From CAZRKC01 sp964600665 (GTDB lineage Bacteria > Bacillota > SLNR01), in the NCBI GenBank assembly GCA_964600665.1, contig CAZRKC010000001.1, positions 1 through 64,000 of the forward strand: a DNA stretch of 64,000 bases. The letters run 5' to 3'. The notes beneath the pieces were generated by a model. That model was not told where the DNA came from and did no database searches. It saw only the letters and a list, made by a program, of their open reading frames with translations. The position numbers and the translations under genes were made by a program. Shown piece after piece: positions 54,616 to 63,168 of the stretch (the first letter of the stretch is position 1; each line of letters opens with the position of its first letter).

Positions 54616-55908
54616 TCAATTTTTTCGTTTCGCAGATATTTTACTGTAGCCTAATTCATTAGTCGCTCCCGTCAGCGCTTGGATTTCAGTCATGATACTG
54701 CCATCGGCCATGATGCTCTTCTCAAAACCACCTGCTATGACACTTGCCACCGCCATATTCCCGATGACCTTGTCCAGCTTCGGCAAATGAATCATCTCAT
54801 TGGCATTTCCCGCTGTTACAACGGCATCAGCTTTTGCATTCGCATCAGCCAGTGATTGTGATGCTCCGTCACGACCTGCATATTCATCTGTGATAAGCAC
54901 AGTTTTGATACCCTGGTTCTCCAGTTTCACACAGTTCATAATCAGATCGGTATCCGGGTTACCAAACCCCTCTTCAGTGATTATTGCTCCGTCTGCGCCA
55001 AGATAACTTGCCAGGCGTGCAGTCATGTTAGAGGAACGTTCCTTATCAGCTAGCGTCACATTTTCGTTGGTAATAATGACCCCGACAAAATTGATCTTCT
55101 TTCCATGTTGTTTGAAAAGTTCCTCAATGACAGGATTATTCAAGTGATGATAAGTTGTATTCTTATCACAGGCTGAAACACAGTTCCCACTGACAATCGC
55201 TCCATCCATCACTTCTGTGGGCGAAATCAATGTAGGCAAGATTCGCTTTGCATCGACACCGTAAACATAGGTATCATGCAAAAGACCCTGACTTTGTAAC
55301 ATATATATGTACACCACTTTCGGCAAATCAGGGTAAAGCTTAGCTAATTCAATGATGGATGCCGTCTCGTATCTGACTGTGTAGTCTGGAACAGCCGTGA
55401 TGCTACATGATCCCAAAAAGGAAGCCATTTTTAAACCCGCCATCCGTAGAACCTGCTCATGCTCGTGCTGGAGCAATCCATCAACTGGCTCGCAGATCAA
55501 TACGAGATTGTGCAAATTTGAAAAAGGACAGTAATCTGCTCCGGGTCCAGACATATCAATGATCCCTTCTTGGAAGCCAACAATTTTCCCGGTGGTGATG
55601 ACTGATACTCCCTTCAGCACATGTGTTTTCCCTTCACCTACCGTTTCGACCTTACTGACCATCCCTGGGAAAATTCCGCCCGATCCTTCAACCTTTGCTC
55701 GTGGCTCAATCACATCTTTGACTGGGATGATTCGAGTTGAATCACCCGGATGAGCAATTTCGATTTCGATTGATGCAATCCGCTCATCCTCTTGAATCAA
55801 CGCAATCAATTCGTCCCTGTTAACCGTGAGGATACCATCTTCAACCTGCGTGATACTACCGAACTGAATATCTCGTATCTCGACGAATCCCAATTCCAAT
55901 GATTTCAC
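54616..55908 (-). CDS. grdE: Glycine reductase protein B proprotein
   Basis: The 430-residue precursor is cleaved at Asn242-Cys243 in [16 protein letters not shown] to give two chains, the larger-numbered part carrying a pyruvoyl group from the cysteine. The pyruvoyl group forms the Schiff base with glycine. The position of the Cys matches the known GrdE site. The start is GTG at 55908 with GGAGGTGAGTTA before it. Its place directly after grdX and before grdA is the common grd order. Confidence 0.95.
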   Translation of the reverse strand: MKSLELGFVEIRDIQFGSITQVEDGILTVNRDELIALIQEDERIASIEIEIAHPGDSTRIIPVKDVIEPRAKVEGSGGIFPGMVSKVETVGEGKTHVLKGVSVITTGKIVGFQEGIIDMSGPGADYCPFSNLHNLVLICEPVDGLLQHEHEQVLRMAGLKMASFLGSCSITAVPDYTVRYETASIIELAKLYPDLPKVVYIYMLQSQGLLHDTYVYGVDAKRILPTLISPTEVMDGAIVSGNCVSACDKNTTYHHLNNPVIEELFKQHGKKINFVGVIITNENVTLADKERSSNMTARLASYLGADGAIITEEGFGNPDTDLIMNCVKLENQGIKTVLITDEYAGRDGASQSLADANAKADAVVTAGNANEMIHLPKLDKVIGNMAVASVIAGGFEKSIMADGSIMTEIQALTGATNELGYSKISAKRKN

Positions 55909-55967
55909 TAACTCACCTCCAGTGCATATAAGGAGAATTTCCGGTGCTGACCTCCTTCTTCATATAG

Positions 55968-56336
55968 TTATTGTCCAGAGTTAGATAGATTACCGATCAC
56001 TTCCATTATCAAGTATTTATCTATGGTTTGCCATTCTTGTGCCATTTGATCCGATAGGGGTGTCTTAGGACGCGAGATTTTTTCAATAGCATTTTCAACC
56101 ATGATGAGGGAGCGGTAATCTAAAACATTCCCTGAAGAAACAATCAATGTTCGATAATGCATCTGATCTTCCTTAAAATTGCCATAAAGGGGATGGATCA
56201 ATAACTTTCCCCCTTGATGAATCATATCTCTTGTGTGCAAAAGAACTTGATCCACTTCCGGAACAAAAATGAGAGCATAATTCTTTTGATGTTTAATCAA
56301 TGGGTTATTTGTTATTACCGTTACAATTGTAATCAC
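55968..56336 (-). CDS. grdX: GrdX family protein
   Basis: A 122-residue protein of unknown function that commonly leads grd operons. The family signature ITNNPLIKHQ is near the start, followed by FVPEVDQVLLHTRDMIHQGGKLLIHPLYGN. I choose the GTG at 56336: it lies directly after the riboswitch terminator and gives the normal length. Its GCGGGG ribosome site is very close to the GTG; a non-standard ATT three codons on would be better spaced. The frame is open back to 56447, but that extension is inside the riboswitch and terminator. It may help control or assemble glycine reductase. Confidence 0.82.
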   Translation of the reverse strand: MITIVTVITNNPLIKHQKNYALIFVPEVDQVLLHTRDMIHQGGKLLIHPLYGNFKEDQMHYRTLIVSSGNVLDYRSLIMVENAIEKISRPKTPLSDQMAQEWQTIDKYLIMEVIGNLSNSGQ

Positions 56337-56346
56337 CCCGCAGAAA

Positions 56347-56385
56347 CAAAAAAGGAAATAAAATAACGGCTGCCATTTTATTTCC
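56347..56385 (-). terminator. Riboswitch-controlled intrinsic terminator of the grd operon
   Basis: Minus strand GGAAATAAAAT and ATTTTATTTCC form a perfect 11-bp stem with a 10-base loop, followed by six T. It lies between the second glycine aptamer and the grdX start, so transcription should stop here unless glycine stabilises the alternative fold. An ATG in the loop opens only a 23-codon frame. Confidence 0.88.
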
Positions 56386-56570
56386 CCTGTCCTCGATACC
56401 TGAGAGATTAAGCATACTATGCCTTGCTCCTTCGGCGCCCGTCTCAACGAACGGATCTTTCCAGAGAATTGTCCCCAATCGGTTCATTTGCCTGAGAGTT
56501 TCATCGATAGGCTGCTGCTATTGACTTGCTCCTTCGGCGCCTGTGATCCAGGTCTCTCCCAATTGGCTCA
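56384..56570 (-). promoter_or_regulatory. Tandem glycine riboswitch
   Basis: Two aptamers in the minus strand each carry the conserved core GGCGCCGAAGGAGCAA or GGGCGCCGAAGGAGCAA, with an upstream GAGAGA-type and downstream CTCTCAGG element. A short linker separates them. Such tandem gcvT-type aptamers sense glycine and usually turn genes on. Here it precedes grdX-grdE-grdA-grdB-grdC-grdD, matching induction of glycine reductase by its substrate. Confidence 0.95.
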
Positions 56571-56584
56571 TCCCATATATTCAA

Positions 56585-56614
56585 TTAAATGCTACTATTT
56601 AAATACCATGTCAA
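56585..56614 (-). promoter_or_regulatory. Probable grd operon promoter
   Basis: Minus strand TTGACA (56614-56609) with an 18-base spacer to ATTTAA (56590-56585), about 20 bases before the first aptamer. The -35 box is perfect, the -10 poor. It overlaps the U-run of the preceding terminator. Confidence 0.6.
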
Positions 56615-56640
56615 TAAAAAAAATCCTGCTAACGCAGGCT
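56615..56640 (-). terminator. Terminator of the small selenoprotein gene
   Basis: Minus strand GCCTGC and GCAGG around GTTA form a 5-bp GC-rich stem followed by eight T, 20 bases after the stop codon at 56660. Confidence 0.75.
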
Positions 56641-56659
56641 TGATCATAATAAAATTACG

Positions 56660-56986
56660 TTATTCGTCTTCTTCGGAATCTGGTAATAACTCAATGATTT
56701 TATCCCATGATATCGTACCCGAGCTAATCAATTGATCATCCACTATTGCATAAGGAAGTGCCTTATCATTTTCCTGCCAATATATACTCGCAGGGTCATC
56801 GGAGAATCCCTCGTCATGAATATCGAGATACCGCAAACTGACTCGGGTGCTTTCATAAAGGTTGCCAAAATAAACACGGTAAAGGTGTGCCGTCTCTTCC
56901 TGAGACAGATAAGAGCCTCACCCGCCTGTATAGCATTTCTCTGCGTTCCGGCTACCGACGATCGTAATCGATATGGTATCGTTCAT
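56660..56986 (-). CDS. Small putative selenoprotein, thioredoxin-like (YuzD/DUF1462-like)
   Basis: The frame from ATG 56986 to TAA 56660 encodes 108 residues if the single TGA at 56920-56918 is read as selenocysteine (residue 23). The N-terminus reads SITIVGSRNAEKC-YTGG-U-GSYLS, with C18 five residues before Sec23. A helix follows, then RYLDIHDE, and the cis-proline-like LPYAIVDDQLISSG. This order resembles the YuzD/DUF1462 thioredoxin fold of Firmicutes, where the active site is CxxC. AGGTGAT lies before the ATG. Nine bases after the TGA, CTGTCTC and GAGACGG pair over seven bases around AGGAA, a SECIS-like hairpin. Function is unknown; a redox role is inferred. No named selenoprotein family with this motif comes to mind. 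Confidence 0.8.
56890..56908 (-). promoter_or_regulatory. Candidate SECIS hairpin of the small selenoprotein gene
   Basis: CTGTCTC and GAGACGG form seven base pairs (one G-U) with loop AGGAA. The loop begins 16 bases after the TGA, the usual distance for bacterial SECIS, and has two G residues as in known loops. Confidence 0.65.
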
Positions 56987-57031
56987 CTAAATCACCTGCC
57001 CATTTCACCAAAATAAGCGATAATTAACTGT

Positions 57032-57107
57032 TGGCGCGCCTGGTAGGAATCGAACCTACGACTTTTTGCTCCGGAGGCAAACGCTCTATCCACTGAGCTA
57101 CAGGCGC
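57032..57107 (-). tRNA. tRNA-Arg (CCG)
   Basis: Minus-strand cloverleaf: acceptor GCGCCTG pairing with CAGGCGC, D arm GCTCAGTGGATAGAGC, anticodon loop CTCCGGA (CCG), T loop GTTCGATTC, discriminator G and encoded CCA. No terminator separates it from the selenoprotein gene 46 bases on, so read-through is possible. Confidence 0.95.
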
Positions 57108-57123
57108 GAACCATTACGGAAGT

Positions 57124-57152
57124 ATTATACTATAAGTATATCGAATACGCAA
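57124..57152 (-). promoter_or_regulatory. tRNA-Arg promoter
   Basis: Minus strand TTGCGT (57152-57147) and a perfect TATAAT (57129-57124) with 17-base spacing, 16 bases before the tRNA 5' end. Confidence 0.8.
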
Positions 57153-57297
57153 ACGATAATGAATCACTTACGCCTATTCTGACATAAGGAACTCACGATA
57201 ATCCGTCGCAGTGCCACCTACTTATTTTAAACGCAAAAAGGATATCTTTCCTCGCAAACCGAATGGAATCATATAACATCGGAAAGGAGTGGGTCGT

Positions 57298-57477
57298 ATG
57301 CCTAACTGTCCCGGCAGGATGAAAAACGGATCCAAATGTTCAGAACCTCTTTATAAATGTTTGGTTTGTAATGTCGTTGGCTGCAAGCAGCCAGAACCCA
57401 GAATGTGTTCAAATCAAGCGTTTGTTAAAGAAGTCTGTATAAAATGCGGATCAGAGAAAAAAGAACTGCTTAGATAA
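57298..57477 (+). CDS. Small Cys-rich zinc-ribbon-like protein
   Basis: A 59-residue protein with eight cysteines in the order PNC, SKC, YKCLVC, GCKQ, MCSN and VCIKCG, suggesting one or two zinc sites. No family is recognised. GGAAAGGAG lies eight bases before the ATG at 57298; an in-frame GTG at 57289 overlaps that site. It is 23 bases ahead of the amidohydrolase and may be co-transcribed with it. Confidence 0.7.
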   Translation: MPNCPGRMKNGSKCSEPLYKCLVCNVVGCKQPEPRMCSNQAFVKEVCIKCGSEKKELLR

Positions 57478-57500
57478 AATCATCAACTGGAGGGGAAATT

Positions 57501-59150
57501 ATGACCGCACAAGCTTTCGTTTTAGGCAAAGCAGACATCATTTTCATGAATGGCAATATTTTAACTGTGGATACCAATAACTCAATTGTGAATTCAATCG
57601 CGATTTCTGGAAATCGGATTATGGCTTGCGGAACTAATGATGAAATTGCAATCCTAAGGGGGGATTTTACAAAAGTTATTGACTTACATGGTAAAACTGT
57701 TATCCCGGGTGTCTTTGATTCACACAATCATGTTCCTGCTGCTGGAATCCTTCTCGATGGTGTCATGCTTTTCGGATTGGATACGATTGATGGTCTTAAA
57801 CAACGGGTACTAGATAAAGTCAAACGAACCCCCTCAGGTGAATGGATCTTGGGTGGTGGGTGGATTGAAAGTCAGTTTAAGGAATACCGAATGCCAACGC
57901 GTTGGGACCTAGATGAAGTGTCGCCTGACCATCCGGTTTTACTGAATCGATTATTTGCAAGAACTGTCGTAAATAGTAAAGCTTTGGAATTGGCTGGTAT
58001 CAACAAAGACACTCCGAACCCAATTCGTGGTACCATTGATCGGGACCCCCTTACCGGCGAACCGACTGGTGTGTTGCGAGATGGGGCTCAGATACTCGTC
58101 AGAAATGTCATCCCCATGGGTACACCCGAAGAACAGATTGCCAAAACTGAGTATCATATCAAACTCGCAATGACTGAATATCAAAAGTACGGAATCACTG
58201 GCATTCTTGATCCTGGTGTCGACATTACGACAATGCGAACCTATCGAAAACTCCACAAAGAAAAATCCTTACCCATCAGGATGAATATGATGCCAGACTG
58301 TTACGGTCTCCGCAGCTACGATCCCGAGTACACAGAGGGACTCCTAAAATACACTGGTATCGATTCCGGGTTTGGCGATCACTGGCTAAATTTGGGTGCA
58401 CTCAAAATCGCCATTGACGGTGGTGTTGGCAGTAAAACTGCGATGATGAATGAACCTTGGTCTGATGGTACCATTTCAGATATCCCTTTACGGTTGGATC
58501 TCAACATCATGAATGATATTATCCTGCGAGGCCATCGAATGGGATGGTCAACTGGTGTTCATACATGTGGGGACCGTGCTCAAGACATTGCCGTGGATGC
58601 ATTCGTCGCTGCTCAAAAGGCTTTCCCCCGTTCGGATATGCGGCACAATATCATCCATGGTTATTTACCAAGTCAACATAGTCTTGAGCTTATGCGCGAA
58701 TACGGCATCGGCGTTTCAGTTCAGCCTGGGTTTATGTATGTTGAAGGTGATATCTATTTCGATGTATTGTCTCAAAAGCAAATCGAATACTTCAAACCGC
58801 TTAAGACCTACATGGATTACGGAATCAAGGTTGCCGCCAACTCGGACATGACATCTGCTCATTATAATCCATTTATTGGTATGTACGCTGCCATCGCCAG
58901 AAAGACGAGCCAAGGGCGAAGTTTAGGCGATTCAGAGAAAATCAGCCGCGAAGACATGCTGCGTATGTTTACCATCAATGGGGCTTATTTCGGTTATATG
59001 GACCATGTCACCGGCTCCATTGAACCAGGTAAGTTGGCTGATATCGCGGTAATTTCAGAAGATATTTACACTTGTTCAGAAGATGCCATTAAAGATATCA
59101 AAGCCTTGATGACCGTCATCGATGGCCAAATAGTCCACGATATCATGTAG
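57501..59150 (+). CDS. YtcJ-type amidohydrolase
   Basis: A 549-residue metal-dependent amidohydrolase of the YtcJ/exoenzyme-regulatory-protein AepA group. The first metal motif is DSHNHV (H75, H77). Later motifs include GWSTGVHTCGDRAQDIAVDAF, HNIIHGYLPS and the aspartate in AANSDMTSAHYNP. The C-terminal beta-sandwich ends with GSIEPGKLADIAVISED. It has no signal peptide. Enzymes of this group hydrolyse amides such as N-substituted formamides; the true substrate is unknown. AACTGGAGGGGAAATT precedes the ATG. Position just before a nucleoside-type importer hints at a nucleobase-derived compound. Confidence 0.85.
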   Translation: MTAQAFVLGKADIIFMNGNILTVDTNNSIVNSIAISGNRIMACGTNDEIAILRGDFTKVIDLHGKTVIPGVFDSHNHVPAAGILLDGVMLFGLDTIDGLKQRVLDKVKRTPSGEWILGGGWIESQFKEYRMPTRWDLDEVSPDHPVLLNRLFARTVVNSKALELAGINKDTPNPIRGTIDRDPLTGEPTGVLRDGAQILVRNVIPMGTPEEQIAKTEYHIKLAMTEYQKYGITGILDPGVDITTMRTYRKLHKEKSLPIRMNMMPDCYGLRSYDPEYTEGLLKYTGIDSGFGDHWLNLGALKIAIDGGVGSKTAMMNEPWSDGTISDIPLRLDLNIMNDIILRGHRMGWSTGVHTCGDRAQDIAVDAFVAAQKAFPRSDMRHNIIHGYLPSQHSLELMREYGIGVSVQPGFMYVEGDIYFDVLSQKQIEYFKPLKTYMDYGIKVAANSDMTSAHYNPFIGMYAAIARKTSQGRSLGDSEKISREDMLRMFTINGAYFGYMDHVTGSIEPGKLADIAVISEDIYTCSEDAIKDIKALMTVIDGQIVHDIM

Positions 59151-59151
59151 T

Positions 59152-59191
59152 ATATGAGCCGATGGGGGTAAAAACGCCCGTTGGCTCATAT
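59152..59191 (+). terminator. Hairpin after the amidohydrolase gene
   Basis: ATATGAGCC and GGCTCATAT form a perfect 9-bp outer stem with a partly paired inner part. There is no U-run on either strand, so its action as an intrinsic terminator is uncertain. Confidence 0.4.
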
Positions 59192-59289
59192 AAAATGGCG
59201 AACATTTTCACTTTTTTTTCGGATTTCGTTCTTCTTTAAGCAGGATATTAAAACTCAATCTCGAAAAGTATTTAATAATCAGTAAGAAT

Positions 59290-59318
59290 ACCGTACTTTC
59301 AAAATTGCGAAGTACGGT
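59290..59318 (+). promoter_or_regulatory. Leader hairpin of the BMP transporter operon
   Basis: ACCGTACTT and AAGTACGGT pair perfectly over nine bases with an 11-base loop, 35 bases before the lipoprotein start. There is no long U-run. It may be a weak terminator or an RNA-stability element; I could not match it to a purine riboswitch. Confidence 0.45.
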
Positions 59319-59353
59319 GTTCTCAGTTCTACCAACTTAAAGGGGGAAAAGGA

Positions 59354-60448
59354 ATGAAAAAACCATTAATGTTTCGCGTGCTCATCATTATCACCTTAAT
59401 TTTAGCGATGGGCCTGAGTGGGTGTACACCAGCTGGGAATGACACTGAAAAAACGAAAATTGCTTTCATCTACGTTGGACCCGTTGGCGATGGCGGATGG
59501 ACCTATGCGCACAATCTTGGCCGTCTTGCTTTGGAAGAAGAGGTTCCCAATCTTGAAGTTACTATCTTAGAAAGTATTCCTGAAAACCCCGTTGATGTGG
59601 AAAAAGTTTTAACTGATTTAGCTGAAGCAGGTAATAAAATCATCTTCGCAACCAGCTTCGGGTACATGAACAGTGTTATTAAGATTGCTGAAGAATACCC
59701 TGATGTCAAATTCCTTCATTGCTCTGGTTATCTAACTGCTGAAAATGTGGGCACATATTTTGGACGTATGTATCAAGCTCGTTATCTGTCTGGTATCGTT
59801 GCTGGTAAAATGACTAGCAACAATGTGATTGGTTATGTCGCTGCCTTTCCTATTCCGGAGGTAGTTCGCGGAATCAACGCCTTTACCCTCGGGGTTCGCA
59901 GCGTAAATCCAAATGCAGTGGTTAAAGTTGTATGGACCAATACATGGTACGATCCCGTCACAGAAAAAGATGCAGCAGTCAGTCTTTTGGAAGCTGGCGG
60001 TGCAGATGTGATCGCACAACATCAAGACACTCCATTCCCGCAGCAAGCTGCTCAAGAAAAAGGTGCTTACAGCGTTGGATATAATACTGATATGCGTCAG
60101 TTTGCACCAGATGCAGTACTCACAAGTCCCGTCTGGCATTGGGAAAAGTACTATATCCCGACAGTAAAAGCAATTTTGGACGGAACCTGGGAATCCAACC
60201 AATACTGGGGACATATATCGGAAGGCATTGTTGATTTATCTCCTTATGGATCGATGGTACCGCAAGATGTGATCGATTTGGTCAATACTGAAAAACAGGC
60301 ACTGATCGATGGTGATTACGATGTGTTTACAGGCCCAATTAAAGATCAATCTGGAACTATCCGTGTACCGGCTGGCACAACGATGTCAGATGCAGACATG
60401 CTCGGTTTCAATTGGTTTGTAGAAGGCGTTATTGGAACAATACAATAA
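59354..60448 (+). CDS. BMP-family substrate-binding lipoprotein
   Basis: A 364-residue surface-anchored binding protein of the BMP/PnrA-like family, which bind purine nucleosides. The signal peptide ends in the lipobox LSGC with C24 as the lipidated residue. The mature protein has IAFIYVGPVGDGGWTYAHNLGR (BMP signature), FGRMYQARYLSGIVAGKM and the typical VNPNAVVKVVWTNTWYDPVTEKDAAVSLLEAGADV block. It leads a transporter operon of ATPase and two permeases. AAAGGGGGAAAAGGA precedes the ATG. An intercistronic hairpin should make it more abundant than the downstream subunits. Confidence 0.92.
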   Translation: MKKPLMFRVLIIITLILAMGLSGCTPAGNDTEKTKIAFIYVGPVGDGGWTYAHNLGRLALEEEVPNLEVTILESIPENPVDVEKVLTDLAEAGNKIIFATSFGYMNSVIKIAEEYPDVKFLHCSGYLTAENVGTYFGRMYQARYLSGIVAGKMTSNNVIGYVAAFPIPEVVRGINAFTLGVRSVNPNAVVKVVWTNTWYDPVTEKDAAVSLLEAGGADVIAQHQDTPFPQQAAQEKGAYSVGYNTDMRQFAPDAVLTSPVWHWEKYYIPTVKAILDGTWESNQYWGHISEGIVDLSPYGSMVPQDVIDLVNTEKQALIDGDYDVFTGPIKDQSGTIRVPAGTTMSDADMLGFNWFVEGVIGTIQ

Positions 60449-60459
60449 CGATTAAACCG

Positions 60460-60501
60460 GGCCACTGAAGGCTCAAGCCTCCAGTGGCCTCTTTATTCTT
60501 T
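60460..60501 (+). terminator. Intercistronic terminator or attenuator
   Basis: GGCCACTG and CAGTGGCC pair over eight bases, then an inner AGGCT and AGCCT stem continues, followed by TCTTTATTCTTT. It lies between the binding-protein and ATPase genes of one operon and probably lets only part of the transcripts through. Confidence 0.75.
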
Positions 60502-60517
60502 GTAAGGAGGACCGATC

Positions 60518-62047
60518 ATGTCCATTTCTCCGACCATTCGGATGGATCAGATTTGCAAAAGCTTCGCAGGCAATTCTGCCAATGCAAATATTTGCCTTAA
60601 TATCTACCCAGGTGAGATCCATGTAATTCTCGGGGAAAATGGTGCTGGGAAGAGTACTTTAATGAATATCCTCACCGGTTTATACAAAGCCGATAGTGGG
60701 GATATTTATATCGACGGTGTTAAAACACATCTAGCATCTCCCAAAGATGCTATTCGATCCGGAATTGGAATGATTCATCAGCACTTTCGGTTGGTCCCCT
60801 CTCTCTCTGTTACAGAAAATGTTATTCTTGGGCATCATTCTATTCCCATCTTACTGTCAATGCAACAGTTTGAGCAATCCGTCCAGGATTCTGCTCATTC
60901 TTTCAACATTTCAATTGACCCTACTGCCTTAATATCCCAGCTATCTGTCGGTGAACAACAACGAGTTGAAATTCTCAAAGCCCTTTACCGGGGTTCTAGA
61001 GTATTGATTTTAGATGAGCCGACAGCCGTGCTGACCCCTCAAGAAGCAAGTGCCTTATTCATAACCTTGAAAGCGATGGCTCGCAGTGGAAAAGCTGTGA
61101 TTGTGATAACACATAAATTGCGTGAAGTGATGGAAATTGCAGACCGCATTACTGTCCTGAGAGGTGGAGAAAAAGTTGCGGAAATGATGAGACAAGAAGT
61201 TAATGAAAAACTGTTAGCGACCCTCATGGTGGGAAAGGAAATGCTTGACGAGTGTGACAAAGTTCCTCTTTTGCCTTCATCTGAGGTGTTGCGTTTGGAA
61301 AATGTTCATGCACTGAATGAAAAAGGAATCTTGGGGATCAAGAATGTTTCTTTCACAATCTCTGAGAATGAGATTTTGGGAATTGCTGGTGTTGCGGGCA
61401 ATGGGCAAAAAGAATTGTGCGAAATTATCGCTGGTCTTCGACAGATGACACAGGGTTCTTTATCAATTCGTTCCAAAGGAATAGCGAATCCAACTCCAAA
61501 AACCATGATTCGTGCTGGAGTCGCGTATATCCCGGATGATCGCCTCGGTACAGGGTTAGTCCCTGGCTTAAACATCGTTGATAATATGATACTTAAAAAT
61601 AAATATGACCAAAAAAATGCTACTTCCAATATCATTGATTACAAACAGGCAATGGAGTATACTCAGAACATACTGAGTAAGTATTCAGTCAAGGTGAACG
61701 ATCTTCGTGCACCAGTCAAACTTCTATCGGGAGGAAATCTGCAACGGCTCTTATTCGCTAGAGAAATTTCCTGGAATCCGGATTTAATTGTCGCATCGTA
61801 TCCCGTTAGGGGTCTCGACATTGAAGCGACTGAAACTGTTCACGAGCTCCTGCTTGCCCAACGTAAAAGAGGTGCGGCAATTCTCTTGATATCAGAAGAT
61901 CTGGATGAGATTTTCAAATTATCTGATCGTATAGCTGTGCTTTTTGAAGGTGAACTAATGGGTATTGTTAACACTTGCGATAGTTCTTTTGAGGAAATCG
62001 GGTTAATGATGCTTGGTTCAAAAAAAGCAGAGGAGATAGTTGCATGA
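60518..62047 (+). CDS. Nucleoside-type ABC transporter ATPase (YufO-like)
   Basis: A 509-residue protein with two ABC domains. The first is complete: Walker A GENGAGKST (39-47), signature LSVGEQQRVEIL, Walker B VLILDEPTAVLT, with a switch His in VIVITHK. The second is degenerate: GVAGNGQKE for Walker A, LSGGNLQRLLFARE for signature, and LIVASYPVRGLD in the place of Walker B, as is normal in this family. It energises import of the ligand bound by the BMP lipoprotein. GTAAGGAGGACCGATC precedes the ATG. It overlaps the first permease gene by four bases. Confidence 0.92.
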   Translation: MSISPTIRMDQICKSFAGNSANANICLNIYPGEIHVILGENGAGKSTLMNILTGLYKADSGDIYIDGVKTHLASPKDAIRSGIGMIHQHFRLVPSLSVTENVILGHHSIPILLSMQQFEQSVQDSAHSFNISIDPTALISQLSVGEQQRVEILKALYRGSRVLILDEPTAVLTPQEASALFITLKAMARSGKAVIVITHKLREVMEIADRITVLRGGEKVAEMMRQEVNEKLLATLMVGKEMLDECDKVPLLPSSEVLRLENVHALNEKGILGIKNVSFTISENEILGIAGVAGNGQKELCEIIAGLRQMTQGSLSIRSKGIANPTPKTMIRAGVAYIPDDRLGTGLVPGLNIVDNMILKNKYDQKNATSNIIDYKQAMEYTQNILSKYSVKVNDLRAPVKLLSGGNLQRLLFAREISWNPDLIVASYPVRGLDIEATETVHELLLAQRKRGAAILLISEDLDEIFKLSDRIAVLFEGELMGIVNTCDSSFEEIGLMMLGSKKAEEIVA

Positions 62048-63168
62048 TAAAACACCATAAATCTTCTGCCCGGATGAAACAATACCGCTTTGTCAAAAGT
62101 GTCATCCCCTCACCTTTCCTGATGGTTTTGATACCTTTCTTAGCCATTATTTTGGCTTTACTTATGTCTGGACTCTTTTTATCATTATCTGGATACGATC
62201 CCCTACGGGTATTCTTGGTGATGTATCGCGGTGCTTTCGGTTCACGATATGCCTTATCGGAAACCATGGTCAAAACGATTCCCCTTCTCTTATGCAGCTT
62301 AGGTGTATCGATATCTTTCCGAATGAAGCTTTGGAATATCGGTGCTGAAGGGCAATTCCATGCTGGTGCCATGGGAGCAACATGGTTAGCTTTAAAATTT
62401 CCTGATTCTCCGGCTGCATTATTATTGCCTTTGATGCTACTCTTCGGTTTTTTATGCGGGGCCTTCTGGGCTTTATTAAGTGCAATCCCGAAAGCACGCT
62501 GGGATGTCAATGAAACTATTACATCCCTTATGTTAAACTATGTCGCAATATTACTGATGAGCTACTTTGTTTATGGGCCATGGCGTGATCCACTGGGGTA
62601 CAATTTCCCTCTGACAGCAAAGTTCTCCAATAACGCAATTTTACCCACAATTCTCAATACCCGGATTCATTATGGTCTCTTCATTGGTTTATTTTTTGCT
62701 GTGATTATTTTTTGGGTCTTCCGATATACGAAATGGGGCTATCAGGTACGCGTGATTGGGGAAAGCCCTTCAGCAGCACGATACGCTGGTATGAATATCG
62801 CCAAGAATATTGTTTTAGTTATGATATTCAGCGGCGGTTTAGCGGGTATCGCGGGGATGGCTGAGGTATCAGGACTTGCCCATCGATTGCAACCAGGAAT
62901 CAGTGCCGGGTATGGATATACTGCAATCATTATTGCTTGGCTCGCACGCCTTCATCCATGGAATATTATCGTTACTTCCTTTTTATTCGGGGCACTCCAA
63001 GTAGGCAGCTATTCCATTCAGACTACGGGATTGCCCGCCGCCACAGTATCGATGCTCCATGGCATGATTCTTTTCTTTATACTCGCAGGTGAACTTTTCA
63101 CTTATTATCGACGGATTCCTGTGAAAGAAAACACACCACTGTTAAAGGGGGAGCGGAAAAATGAATAG
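62044..63168 (+). CDS. Nucleoside-type ABC transporter permease (YufP-like)
   Basis: A 374-residue membrane protein of the branched-chain/BMP permease family. About eight to ten helices are seen, with SFRMKLWNIGAEGQFHAGAMGA near residue 92 and the family loop GESPSAARYAGMNIAKN near 235, the region that contacts the ATPase. The N-terminal 20 residues are basic and cytosolic. It overlaps both neighbouring genes, so it is translationally coupled. Confidence 0.9.
   Translation: MIKHHKSSARMKQYRFVKSVIPSPFLMVLIPFLAIILALLMSGLFLSLSGYDPLRVFLVMYRGAFGSRYALSETMVKTIPLLLCSLGVSISFRMKLWNIGAEGQFHAGAMGATWLALKFPDSPAALLLPLMLLFGFLCGAFWALLSAIPKARWDVNETITSLMLNYVAILLMSYFVYGPWRDPLGYNFPLTAKFSNNAILPTILNTRIHYGLFIGLFFAVIIFWVFRYTKWGYQVRVIGESPSAARYAGMNIAKNIVLVMIFSGGLAGIAGMAEVSGLAHRLQPGISAGYGYTAIIIAWLARLHPWNIIVTSFLFGALQVGSYSIQTTGLPAATVSMLHGMILFFILAGELFTYYRRIPVKENTPLLKGERKNE

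Noticed and set aside
56336..56447. N-terminal extension of grdX
   Set aside because: It would be translated from riboswitch and terminator sequence; GrdX family length fits the later start.
59201..59353. Purine riboswitch before the nucleoside importer operon
   Set aside because: I looked for the conserved purine aptamer core and did not see it; only a simple hairpin is present.
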